Positions 53,564-62,028 of a stretch of DNA of 64,000 nucleotides are shown here, piece by piece; position 1 is the stretch's first letter, and each line of letters starts with the position of its first letter. The stretch comes from Sulfuritalea sp. Its GTDB lineage: Bacteria > Pseudomonadota > Gammaproteobacteria > Burkholderiales > Rhodocyclaceae. The notes beneath the pieces were generated by a model. It ran no database searches, had not been told where the DNA came from, and worked only from the letters and a program-made list of their open reading frames with translations. The position numbers and the translations under genes are program-made. The stretch is from contig JALNZB010000001.1 in assembly GCA_023229545.1 (NCBI GenBank), positions 124,001 through 188,000 on the forward strand, read 5' to 3'.

Positions 53564-56289
53564 GGGACAGTTAGAGGGCTTTCGGGGTTCTGCTGGTTGA
53601 TCACGCCGTAGCCAGGCACGCTGCGCCTGAGTATGTCGAGCGGATTGGAGCCGACCTTGGCGAAACCGTTCAGCTCGAGCTGGAAGAAAAGCGCGGTGTT
53701 CGATACCTGCGTCTGCGTCGCGAGGCGTTGCATGACGACGCGCCCGACCCAGCAGCCGCCGTCGTACTCAAGGCCGGCAACGGACTCGATCATGCGCCTG
53801 TCCTTGGTCGAATAGTTGAAGCGCCCCACTGCGTGCCAGCCGCCGAACACCGGCCATTGACCGGAAATGTCGATCTGGCCAAGTTGATCCCGTGTGTAGC
53901 GGTAGCCGGCATTCAGCACCTTGCCCGCTTCGGGCTGATAGCGACCGCCGAGATTGAGCCGCTCGACCCGGCTCAAGCGCGGGTTGTACTGGACGCCGGT
54001 GTCGATGTACGCCTTGGGCATAATACGACCCGAAAGCGAGGCAAGAAAGTCGGTCTGGCGGTCGCTGCGCAGCACTTCGCCGGGCAGGCCGACATTCTGG
54101 GTGCTGAAATAGACGCGCTGGCCGAAGGCGGCGCGCATGATTTCAGCGCCCGTCAGTGGATCGAGCAGGCGCGAAGTGAGCATGGCCGTGGCCTGATTGG
54201 CATCGGCGATGCGGTCGCCGCCGCCGTAACGATTCTCGGAAAATATCTGGGCAAAATTGAAATCGGACAGACCCGTATCGAACACCGGAACCAGGCTCTG
54301 GTCGCGCACCGGCACATACAGGTAGTACAGGCGCGGCTCCAGCGTCTGCGTCAGCGCCGTGCCGAACCAGTTCAGGTCACGCTCGAACGTCACTCCGGAA
54401 TCGACGCTGAAGATCGGCACGTTGCGGGTGAGCCTCTCGGGCGTGCCGGTCGCCTGATGCTCCAGATCGTAGCGGGTGGAATGCAGCCCGATCTTGGGCG
54501 TGACGGTCAAGATATCGGTTTGCAAGGGCAGCGAAAGCTGCGGATAAAGCGTGAAGCGCCGCCCTTCCACCTGGGTCGGGCTGCGGAAGTTAACATGCTC
54601 ACCGCTGAAGGCGAAGCTCATCCCCAGCGGCAGGTCGCTACGGTTGGCATTCACCGTCAGTTGCGGCAAGCGTCGGTACGGCTCGGCCACCGGCGGCAGC
54701 GACGGATCCTGTAGGGTCTGGTAACTCTGCGCCAGCAGGTTGGCCGACCACCAACTGGCGCCGTAACTGAGCGTGCCTTGGCGCAGCAGGTTGGTCTGGG
54801 CGATCACCGACGAACCATTGGCCAGATCGCTGAAGAAGGTGCCGTCGGAAGCGCCATTGAGCGCCAGCGTTCCCGACAAGCCGTAGCCCAGGTTTTGGCT
54901 GTGGGTCAGCGAATAGGAAGACCGGCGCTTGTGCTCAATCTTGTCGTCGTGCAGGTACTGCCCTTGCATCGTGCCGCTGTATGCGGGATTCAGATAACGA
55001 TACTCGCCGTTCCACAGCGTGCCGCGCTTGGCCATGAAGCGCGGCGCAATCGTCGCATCCATGTTCTGCGCGATGTTCCAATAGAAAGGCTGCGTGTACT
55101 CCATGCCGCCGCTGCTGGTGGAACCAAAGGTAGGGGTCAGCAGCCCGCTCTTGCGTTCATTGTTGAGCGAGAAACTCATCCACGGCGAGTAGAGGATGGG
55201 CGCGCCCTTGAAATACAGGGTGGCATTGCGCGCCGTGCCCATCTCGTCATCATAGTCGAGGCGCAAGTCGGTGGTACGGGCAAACCAGTCCGGGTCGCGG
55301 CCGGCAGTCGGGGTACAAGTGCTGTAGGTGGCATCGGTGAGCCGGTACTTGCCTTCGCCCTCGAATTCCATTCGAGTAGCAACGCCCCGCCCGGTGGTGA
55401 GATCCGACGGCAGGCGTTCTTCGGTGCCGGTCCACAGCGTGGCGGCCGACCCGGTCTTGATGCGGCGGATGCTGTATTCGGGCTGCTCGAAGAAGCCGGT
55501 GCTGCCTTCCATTTTCATGCGCATCCTGGGGCCGCGCACGCGGTCGCCATCGCGCGAGAGGCGGACGTTGCCTGTTGCCTCCATTTCGTCCGCATCCTGC
55601 CAATAAGTCAGGTGATCGCTCAGCAGAATCGAATTGCGCTTGCGCAATTCGACGTTGCCGTCGGCGACCACTTCGACATTGGTTTTGCCGGCAATGTGAT
55701 CGGCGGCGATAAAGGTCGGCAGCAGTTCTCCCGGTCGCTTGAGCCAGGGCATGACGCCAACGCTGCGTTTGAGGTTCGGTTCAGGCAGTTCGCCTGCGGC
55801 GAAGTGGGCTGAGTACAGCGGTGGCAGCAGCGGACGCTCCGCAACTTGCGGCGGTTCCTGCGGCTTCTGAATTGTCTCCGCCAGCGGCACTGGTACCGGC
55901 GCCGCCTTCGGCTCTTCCGGACGCCGGGGTGGTTCGGAAACCGCAGCCTGTGGCAAGGGGGCGGGCTGTGGCAGCGGCACGGCAGGCACGGCTGCGGGCG
56001 CCGCTGGCCGCAGAGCGGGTTCAGGCGCGGGCCTGGTTTGCTGTGGAGTCAGATCGACACGCGCCGTCGGAACCGGCTCGATCCTCACCACGGATGCGGT
56101 GGGCGGCCTCGCCGCGACGATGAATTCAGGCGCAACCAGCACCTCCGGCGCCGGCAATGTGCCGGCGCCCAGCAAGGAAGGATTGACGCGCAAGGGCGGC
56201 AATGCCTCCGCCGCCACGGAACCTGCGGGAAGCGCCAGCAGGACAAGCAGTGAAACGGGGCCGAATTGTCCGTGATGCGATTGAGACAT
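53560..56289 (-). CDS. lptD: LPS-assembly outer-membrane protein LptD
   Basis: A 909-residue barrel that inserts lipopolysaccharide in the outer membrane with LptE. A signal peptide (about 1-28) is followed by an unusually long Pro/Ala-rich linker (about 60-155), then the LptA-like beta-jellyroll (about 190-320) and the barrel to the C-terminus. Only two cysteines are seen, C325 in YSTCTPTAG and C846 in GGCWVGR, against four in E. coli; one interdomain disulfide remains possible. I start at the ATG before SQSHHGQF. First gene of the operon; divergent from amgK. Confidence 0.94.
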   Translation of the reverse strand: MSQSHHGQFGPVSLLVLLALPAGSVAAEALPPLRVNPSLLGAGTLPAPEVLVAPEFIVAARPPTASVVRIEPVPTARVDLTPQQTRPAPEPALRPAAPAAVPAVPLPQPAPLPQAAVSEPPRRPEEPKAAPVPVPLAETIQKPQEPPQVAERPLLPPLYSAHFAAGELPEPNLKRSVGVMPWLKRPGELLPTFIAADHIAGKTNVEVVADGNVELRKRNSILLSDHLTYWQDADEMEATGNVRLSRDGDRVRGPRMRMKMEGSTGFFEQPEYSIRRIKTGSAATLWTGTEERLPSDLTTGRGVATRMEFEGEGKYRLTDATYSTCTPTAGRDPDWFARTTDLRLDYDDEMGTARNATLYFKGAPILYSPWMSFSLNNERKSGLLTPTFGSTSSGGMEYTQPFYWNIAQNMDATIAPRFMAKRGTLWNGEYRYLNPAYSGTMQGQYLHDDKIEHKRRSSYSLTHSQNLGYGLSGTLALNGASDGTFFSDLANGSSVIAQTNLLRQGTLSYGASWWSANLLAQSYQTLQDPSLPPVAEPYRRLPQLTVNANRSDLPLGMSFAFSGEHVNFRSPTQVEGRRFTLYPQLSLPLQTDILTVTPKIGLHSTRYDLEHQATGTPERLTRNVPIFSVDSGVTFERDLNWFGTALTQTLEPRLYYLYVPVRDQSLVPVFDTGLSDFNFAQIFSENRYGGGDRIADANQATAMLTSRLLDPLTGAEIMRAAFGQRVYFSTQNVGLPGEVLRSDRQTDFLASLSGRIMPKAYIDTGVQYNPRLSRVERLNLGGRYQPEAGKVLNAGYRYTRDQLGQIDISGQWPVFGGWHAVGRFNYSTKDRRMIESVAGLEYDGGCWVGRVVMQRLATQTQVSNTALFFQLELNGFAKVGSNPLDILRRSVPGYGVINQQNPESPLTVP

Positions 56290-56461
56290 GCCGTATCGGT
56301 GAGTTGGCGCAGCGGTGACGGAACAACGCAGGCGCAAACTACGCGAACTGCATGCTGGGGAAGCCTTTGCCGACCGATGCTAGAATCGCGAATTCTAACA
56401 CTTCATGCCTGCGGAACGCGCTCTCCGACAAAGCTTTTGCGCCTTTCCCCGCATTCTGGAT

Positions 56462-57484
56462 ATGGAACGCCGAAAGCAAATTCAAGCGTGGCTTGCTGCC
56501 TTGTGGCCTGGCCGTACTTTTTCCATGGCGCCGGCCTCGGCCGATGCCAGTTTCCGTCGCTATTTTCGCGCCACGCTGGACGACGGCACGACCCGCATCG
56601 TCATGGACGCGCCGCCGGCAAATGAGGACTGCCGGCCCTGGCTGCACGTGCAGCAACTGTTTCAGGCGACCGGGGTTCATGTTCCCGAGGTTGTGGCGCA
56701 GGACCTGGCGCACGGCTTCCTGCTGCTTTCGGATCTGGGCAATACGACCTATCTGCATGCGCTGAATGCCGACAATGCCGTTTTGCTCTATGCCGATGCC
56801 ATTGCTGCGCTGGTGAAGATTCAACAGGCAAGCCGCCCCGGCGTGCTGCCTGAATATGACCGGGCGCTGTTGCGCCGGGAACTCGATCTTTTCCCGCAGT
56901 GGTTTCTGACCAGGCATCACCAGATGGCCCTGACAACGAGCGAGCAACAGTCTCTGGAAACCGTGTTCGAGCGCATTCTTGCCGTCAATCTGGCCGAGCC
57001 GAAGGTCTTCGTGCATCGCGACTATCACACGCGCAACTTGATGCATCTTGCCCAGTCCGGCGCCGCCAATCCCGGCATCATCGATTTTCAGGATGCGGTG
57101 TATGGGCCGATCAGTTATGACATGGTTTCCTTGCTCAAGGATGCCTACATCGAGTGGGACGAGGAACTCGTGCTCGACTGGCTGGTTCGCTACTGGGAGC
57201 TGGCGCGCAAGACCGGACTGCCAGTGGCCGCCGATTTCGGCGAGTTTTTCCGCGACTACGAATGGATGGGCGTGCAGCGGCACATCAAGGTGCTCGGCAT
57301 TTTCGCCCGACTCTTTCATCGCGACGGCAAGGACAGTTACCTCAAGAACCTGCCGCTGGTGGCGCGCTACCTGCGCAAAACCTGCGAACGCTACAGCGAA
57401 CTCTCGCCGTTGAGAAAACTTCTCGACCGCCTGGAAGACAAGATCACCGTGCTGGGATTCACCATGGACAAACGTGATTCGTGA
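56462..57484 (+). CDS. amgK: Sugar kinase AmgK (MurNAc/GlcNAc anomeric kinase)
   Basis: A 340-residue kinase of the aminoglycoside phosphotransferase fold. The catalytic loop is HRDYHTRNLM and the metal-binding DFQDAVYGPISYD follows. AmgK phosphorylates MurNAc at C1 in the peptidoglycan recycling bypass that avoids de novo MurA (and gives fosfomycin tolerance). murU follows after four bases, which is decisive for this assignment. I prefer the ATG at MERRKQIQAW; an earlier ATG 19 codons upstream lacks similarity to known starts. Confidence 0.93.
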   Translation: MERRKQIQAWLAALWPGRTFSMAPASADASFRRYFRATLDDGTTRIVMDAPPANEDCRPWLHVQQLFQATGVHVPEVVAQDLAHGFLLLSDLGNTTYLHALNADNAVLLYADAIAALVKIQQASRPGVLPEYDRALLRRELDLFPQWFLTRHHQMALTTSEQQSLETVFERILAVNLAEPKVFVHRDYHTRNLMHLAQSGAANPGIIDFQDAVYGPISYDMVSLLKDAYIEWDEELVLDWLVRYWELARKTGLPVAADFGEFFRDYEWMGVQRHIKVLGIFARLFHRDGKDSYLKNLPLVARYLRKTCERYSELSPLRKLLDRLEDKITVLGFTMDKRDS

Positions 57485-57488
57485 TGGC

Positions 57489-58187
57489 ATGAAAACCATG
57501 ATCCTGGCGGCGGGTCGCGGTGAACGGATGCGACCGCTTACCGACCGGATACCGAAGCCATTGCTGCCGGTCGGCGGCAAGCCGCTGATCGTCTGGCATC
57601 TGGAGCGCCTGGCAAAGGCCGGGCTGCGCGAGGTGGTGATCAATTACGCCCATCTTGGCTCGCAGATCGAGGCGGTGCTGGGCGATGGCGCGCGCTGGGG
57701 TTTGTCGATCCGCTATTCGCCCGAGCCGGAGGGAGCGCTGGAAACGGCTGGCGGCATTGCCAACGCCTTGCCGCTGTTGGGAAATGACGCGCTGTTTCTG
57801 GTGGTCAACGGCGACATCTTTTGTGACTGGGATGTGGCGCGGGCAGCGGACGTGCTGATGCCCGGCGATCTTGCGCATCTGGTGCTGGTGCCGAATCCGC
57901 CGCAGCATTCGCAGGGCGACTTCTCGCTGCACGGAAGAGAAGTCGGCGCTGACACAGCGGCGACGGCCGGCAGCGATGCGATGGTTTTCACCTTCTCCGG
58001 CATCGGCATCTATCGCCCACAATTATTTGCCGATATTCGGCGCGGCCAGTCGGCGCCGTTGGCACCGCTATTGCGCAGCGCCATGGCCGCAAAGCGCGTC
58101 TCCGGGGAACTGCATACAGGCCGCTGGGCGGATGTCGGCACGCCGCAGCGGCTGGCTGAACTCGATAGCGAACTCAGGTCGCTGTAA
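57489..58187 (+). CDS. murU: MurNAc-1-phosphate uridylyltransferase MurU
   Basis: A 232-residue nucleotidyltransferase. The signature ILAAGRGERMRPLTDRIPKP is at the N-terminus, with metal-binding NGDIFCDWD. It makes UDP-MurNAc from MurNAc-1-phosphate, right after AmgK. The start at MKTMILAAG is preferred over a GTG five codons earlier. A repeat copy adds EVGADTAA in the loop before the conserved FSGIGIYRP. Confidence 0.93.
   Translation: MKTMILAAGRGERMRPLTDRIPKPLLPVGGKPLIVWHLERLAKAGLREVVINYAHLGSQIEAVLGDGARWGLSIRYSPEPEGALETAGGIANALPLLGNDALFLVVNGDIFCDWDVARAADVLMPGDLAHLVLVPNPPQHSQGDFSLHGREVGADTAATAGSDAMVFTFSGIGIYRPQLFADIRRGQSAPLAPLLRSAMAAKRVSGELHTGRWADVGTPQRLAELDSELRSL
57938..57961 (-). repeat. 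Dispersed repeat, copy 10 (inside murU)
   Basis: On the minus strand GCCGCTGTGTC then AGCGCCGACTTCT. The coding plus strand reads EVGADTAA. Confidence 0.7.
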
Positions 58188-58200
58188 CTATAATGACCCG

Positions 58201-59544
58201 ATGGAATCATCGCCGACCCTTGCGGGAACTCCTTTCGCGGCGTATCGCCAGCGCCGACTTTCACTGATCGGGCGCATGGCTCGTGGCGGCGGTGGTATCG
58301 CCGTCATCCCCACTGCGCCCGAGCAGGCGCGCAATCGCGATACGCAATTCCCGTATCGCGCCGACAGCTATTTCCAGTATCTGACCGGCTTCACCGAACC
58401 CGAGGCGGTGCTGGTGATTGTCGTCGGCCAAGGCGATGCGGCGGCGCAATCGATGCTGTTCTGTCGCGAGAAGAACCTGGAACGGGAAATCTGGGATGGC
58501 TTCCGCCACGGCCCGGACGGCGCCCGCGAAGCATTTGGTTTCGATGCCGCTTATGCCATCGGCGAACTTGAAGCCAAGTTGCCGGAATTGCTGGCCGACC
58601 AGCCGGCGCTGTGGTTTTCCATCGGTCACGACGCGGACTGGGATCGGCGTATCGCGGTCGCGCTGAACGCCGTACGCGCCCAGAGCCGGAGCGGCAAGCG
58701 CGCACCGCCGGCGATCCGCGACGTGCGTGCCGAACTTGACGTCATGCGCCTGGTCAAGGATGTCAGCGAGATTGCCGTCATGCGTCGCGTTGCGGAAATT
58801 TCGACTGGCGCCCATGTTCGCGCCATGCGTTTTGTCGCGCCGGGCCGTTTCGAGTATGAAGTCGAGGCCGAACTGCTCCACGAATTTCGCCGTCAGGGCT
58901 GCGAGTATCCCGCCTATACCTCCATCGTTGCCGGCGGCGCCAACACCTGCGTCCTGCATTACGTCGGCAATGATCGGCTGTTGCGCGACGGCGATCTGCT
59001 GCTGATCGACGCCGGCGGCGAACTCAACGGTTATGCGTCGGACATCACGCGCTGTTTCCCGGTCAACGGTCGCTTCAGCGGACCGCAAGCCGACGTCTAC
59101 GACCTGGTGCTCGACGCGCAGGCCGCCGCGATCAAGGCGGTGCGCCCCGGCGCCACCTTCGCCGATCCGCATGAAGCGGCGCTGAAAGTGCTGGCGCAGG
59201 GCATGATCGACCTCAAGCTGCTGCCGGGGTCGCTGGATGCGGTGATCGAATCGGAGAGCTACAAGCGCTTCTTCATGCACCGCACCAGTCACTGGCTGGG
59301 CAAGGACGTGCACGATGCCGGCGAGTACAAGGAAGGCGAGCACTGGGCGCTGCTGCTGCCGGGCATGGTGCTGACCGTCGAGCCGGGTTGCTACATCCGA
59401 CCGGCGGACGACGTGCCCGAAGCCTTCTGGAACGTCGGCGTGCGCATCGAGGATGACGCGCTGGTGACGGATGAAGGCTGCGAGATTCTCAGCGCCGCCG
59501 CGCCGAAAGAGATCGCCGATATCGAAGACTTGATGCGTGGGTGA
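58201..59544 (+). CDS. pepP: Xaa-Pro aminopeptidase
   Basis: A 447-residue metallopeptidase that removes an N-terminal residue preceding proline. The C-terminal pita-bread domain has the dinuclear metal ligands in LLIDAGGEL, ASDITRCFP, HRTSHWLG, TVEPGCYI and VRIEDDALV. The N-terminal domain has YPYRADSYF-like FPYRADSYFQYLTGF. The ATG is 13 bases after murU; a TATAAT box lies just before but is too near for an ordinary leader. The first codons include a repeat copy, read as AAYRQRRLS, which coincides with the Q-R-R stretch seen in PepP N-termini. Confidence 0.95.
   Translation: MESSPTLAGTPFAAYRQRRLSLIGRMARGGGGIAVIPTAPEQARNRDTQFPYRADSYFQYLTGFTEPEAVLVIVVGQGDAAAQSMLFCREKNLEREIWDGFRHGPDGAREAFGFDAAYAIGELEAKLPELLADQPALWFSIGHDADWDRRIAVALNAVRAQSRSGKRAPPAIRDVRAELDVMRLVKDVSEIAVMRRVAEISTGAHVRAMRFVAPGRFEYEVEAELLHEFRRQGCEYPAYTSIVAGGANTCVLHYVGNDRLLRDGDLLLIDAGGELNGYASDITRCFPVNGRFSGPQADVYDLVLDAQAAAIKAVRPGATFADPHEAALKVLAQGMIDLKLLPGSLDAVIESESYKRFFMHRTSHWLGKDVHDAGEYKEGEHWALLLPGMVLTVEPGCYIRPADDVPEAFWNVGVRIEDDALVTDEGCEILSAAAPKEIADIEDLMRG
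58239..58261 (+). repeat. Dispersed repeat, copy 11 (start of pepP)
   Basis: GGCGTATCGCC then AGCGCCGACTTT, one mismatch from the consensus. Unlike the other genic copies it lies sense to the gene and encodes a stretch that fits the family. Confidence 0.7.
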
Positions 59545-59547
59545 GGG

Positions 59548-60660
59548 ATGTCTGCGCAAATACATGAGAACGTAATGGGCCGGCAGGTCGCCATCGTGGG
59601 TGGTGGTTCTGCTGGAATGGCATTGGCATTGGCGCTGAAACTTCACGGTGTTGCTGCTGAAATTTTCGAGGCCCGAGAACGTGCCGCTGTGCGCCGGGAC
59701 GCCCGCGTGCTGGCGTTGTCCGATGGCGCGCGGCAGATTCTCGACTGGCTCGGCGTCTGGTCCGGACTTGCCGCGACACCCATCAAAGCCATCCACATCT
59801 CCCAGCGCGGCGGCTTCGGTCGTAGCTGCTTGCGCGCCGTCGAGCTCAATGTGGAGGCGCTGGGGTGGGTGCTGCCGGCAGCCGATCTGATTGCCGCGCT
59901 CGATAATGCGGTGAGCGCCGCCGGCATTGTCTATCGCGAGAACACAAGAGTCGGCGCCGGCGGTACGGCGGATTTTCTGTTGACCGCGTTCGCCGAGGGT
60001 GCTGTCGAACCCGGCGCCGGACAGATGCGCGACTACGGGCAGCACGCAGTGCTGTGCAGCGTAAGCGTGGCCGAAGCGCACAAAAATGTCGCCTGGGAGC
60101 GCTTTACCAGTGAGGGGCCGGTGGCGCTGCTGCCGCTGGGTGACCGCTACGCCGTGGTACTGACCTGCGCCGATGAAACCGTGGCCGAGGTCAAGTCGCT
60201 CGATGATGCGGCTTTTCTTGCGCTGTTGCAGCAGCGCTTCGGTACGCGGCACTGTTTCATCGAGGCGAGTCCGCGTACCGCCTATCCGCTCGGTCTGCGC
60301 TACCGGCGGGATGTGGTGGGCGAGCGTCAAGTCTGGCTCGGCAATGCCGCACAGACTTTGCATCCGGTCGCCGGACAGGGCTTCAATCTTGCTCTGCGCG
60401 ACATTTGGGAGCTGGCGCAGCAGGCGGCAACAGCCATCGATCCAGGCGCGCCGGAGGTGCTCGCCGCCTATGCGCGCGGTCGCCAGGCGGACCGGCGTGG
60501 CGCGGTTGGCTTCACCAATCTGCTGATCGACGGTTTCGCCCCGGATTTCGCGCCCTTGAAACATGCTCGCGGGGCTGCCCTTCTGGCGCTGGATCTGTTG
60601 CCGCCGCTGAGAAACTTCGTGGCGAGGCGCATGATCTACGGTGCTCGTGCGTGGCCCTAG
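59548..60660 (+). CDS. UbiH/UbiF-family FAD-dependent hydroxylase
   Basis: A 370-residue flavin monooxygenase, probably of ubiquinone synthesis. The FAD motif VAIVGGGSAGMALALAL starts it; DYGQHAVLCSV and GNAAQTLHPVAGQGFNLALRD are typical of UbiH. The middle DG motif reads AEGA. The segment before it is shorter than usual and coincides with a repeat copy (RVGAGGTADF), so 15-20 residues may have been lost or replaced. Which ring carbon it hydroxylates is not clear. It follows pepP by three bases. Confidence 0.85.
   Translation: MSAQIHENVMGRQVAIVGGGSAGMALALALKLHGVAAEIFEARERAAVRRDARVLALSDGARQILDWLGVWSGLAATPIKAIHISQRGGFGRSCLRAVELNVEALGWVLPAADLIAALDNAVSAAGIVYRENTRVGAGGTADFLLTAFAEGAVEPGAGQMRDYGQHAVLCSVSVAEAHKNVAWERFTSEGPVALLPLGDRYAVVLTCADETVAEVKSLDDAAFLALLQQRFGTRHCFIEASPRTAYPLGLRYRRDVVGERQVWLGNAAQTLHPVAGQGFNLALRDIWELAQQAATAIDPGAPEVLAAYARGRQADRRGAVGFTNLLIDGFAPDFAPLKHARGAALLALDLLPPLRNFVARRMIYGARAWP
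59947..59969 (-). repeat. Dispersed repeat, copy 12 (inside the ubiH-like gene)
   Basis: On the minus strand GCCGTACCGCC then GGCGCCGACTCT. The coding strand reads RVGAGGTA. Confidence 0.75.
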
Positions 60661-60690
60661 ATTTTCGGTGCCGCCGATAAAACACCTCGA

Positions 60691-60718
60691 TTGCCGCCGC
60701 CGCGCTTTGCGCTAAAAT
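60691..60718 (+). promoter_or_regulatory. Probable sigma-70 promoter of dusB-fis
   Basis: TTGCCG (60691-60696) and TAAAAT (60713-60718) are spaced by 16 bases. The dusB start codon is 33 bases downstream. The -35 box matches consensus at four of six positions and the -10 box at five of six. Confidence 0.5.
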
Positions 60719-60750
60719 CGCGCCCTTCCCAATTGCATTCCCTTTTCGAC

Positions 60751-61785
60751 ATGGACTTCCTCGGCTTCCAGTTGCGCAACAACCTGTTTGTCGCGCCCAT
60801 GGCCGGAGTTACGGATCGTCCGTTTCGCCAGTTGTGCAAGAAGCTTGGCGCCGGACTGGCGGTGTCCGAAATGGTCACGTCCAATTCACTGCTGTATGGC
60901 AGCGCCAAGACCCGTCGCCGCGCCGATCACGCCGGCGAAGTCGATCCGATTTCGGTGCAGATTGCCGGCTCCGATCCGGCGATGATGGCGCAGGCGGCGA
61001 AATACAACGCCGACAACGGCGCGCAGATCATCGACATCAACATGGGCTGCCCGGCAAAGAAAATCTGCAACGTCATGGCCGGTTCGGCCCTGATGCAGAA
61101 CGAGCCGCTGGTGGCGAGAATTCTCGAAGCGGTGGTGGCCGCCGTGCCCGACACGCCAGTGACGCTCAAGTTCCGCACCGGCTGGAACAGCGAGAACCGC
61201 AACGCGCCGCGCATCGCCCATATTGCGGAGGAATCCGGCATCCGCGCGCTGGCCATTCACGGTCGCACCCGCGCCGACCAGTACGCGGGGGAAGCCGAAT
61301 ACGACACCATTGCCCTGGTCAAGTCGCAGGTGAGGATTCCGGTGATCGCCAACGGCGATATCGATACGCCGCAAAAGGCCCGTTTCGTCCTCGACGCCAC
61401 CGGTGCCGACGGCGTCATGATCGGCCGCGCGGCGCAAGGGCGGCCCTGGCTGTTCCGCGAGATCGAACATTTCCTCGCGACCGGCGAGCTGCTGGCGGCG
61501 CCGAGTGTCGAAGAAATCCACGGTATTTTGCGCGGACACCTGGCGGATCTTTACGCCTTCTACGGCGAGGAAACCGGCGTGCGCATCGCGCGCAAGCACA
61601 TCAGTTGGTACACCAGGGGACTGGTCGGCGCGGCGCATTTCCGTCACGCCATGAACCGGATGCAGCACGTCGGCGAACAACTGGCCGCCACCGACGAATT
61701 CTTTCTGGGCCATGCCGCCGCAAACGAGCGTTTGCGCCATGATGATCGTCTTGAGGAACGGGTTCTGGAAATGAGGGCCGCATGA
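60751..61785 (+). CDS. dusB: tRNA-dihydrouridine synthase B
   Basis: A 344-residue flavoenzyme that reduces uridine to dihydrouridine in tRNA. FVAPMAGVTDRPFR is the conserved FMN-binding start; C100 in NMGCPAKK is the proton donor, and HGRTRADQY and IANGDIDT follow. I start at MDFLGFQL; the open frame upstream covers the promoter. Its stop overlaps the fis start (ATGA), the classical dusB-fis operon. Confidence 0.95.
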   Translation: MDFLGFQLRNNLFVAPMAGVTDRPFRQLCKKLGAGLAVSEMVTSNSLLYGSAKTRRRADHAGEVDPISVQIAGSDPAMMAQAAKYNADNGAQIIDINMGCPAKKICNVMAGSALMQNEPLVARILEAVVAAVPDTPVTLKFRTGWNSENRNAPRIAHIAEESGIRALAIHGRTRADQYAGEAEYDTIALVKSQVRIPVIANGDIDTPQKARFVLDATGADGVMIGRAAQGRPWLFREIEHFLATGELLAAPSVEEIHGILRGHLADLYAFYGEETGVRIARKHISWYTRGLVGAAHFRHAMNRMQHVGEQLAATDEFFLGHAAANERLRHDDRLEERVLEMRAA

Positions 61786-62012
61786 GCAGCGAACTCAGCG
61801 ACTGCGTGCGACGCAGTCTCAATCGTTATTTCCGCGATCTCGACGGCCAGACGCCGCATGCCGTTCACGCCATGGTATTGAAATGCGTGGAACTGCCGAT
61901 GCTGGAAGTGGTGATGAAACAAGCGGCCGGCAATCAGACGGTCGCTGCTGAAATACTGGGCATCAGCCGCGGCACGCTGCGCCGCATGCTGCTCGAACAC
62001 GAACTGCTTTAA
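61782..62012 (+). CDS. fis: Nucleoid protein Fis
   Basis: A 76-residue DNA-binding protein. The helix-turn-helix NQTVAAEILGISRGTLRRML is nearly as in E. coli Fis. It is shorter than E. coli Fis (98 residues) because the N-terminal beta-hairpin arms used for Hin/Gin activation are mostly missing, as in other betaproteobacteria. Coupled to dusB by ATGA. Confidence 0.95.
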   Translation: MSSELSDCVRRSLNRYFRDLDGQTPHAVHAMVLKCVELPMLEVVMKQAAGNQTVAAEILGISRGTLRRMLLEHELL

Positions 62013-62028
62013 TTTTTCCGAGGTTTCC

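Noticed and set aside
58039..58060. A thirteenth repeat copy in murU
   Set aside because: Shares only AGTCGGCGCC with the core; too short to separate from ordinary codon usage.
58189..58194. TATAAT box before pepP as a promoter
   Set aside because: It is six bases from the start codon and has no clear -35 box; it would need a leaderless transcript.
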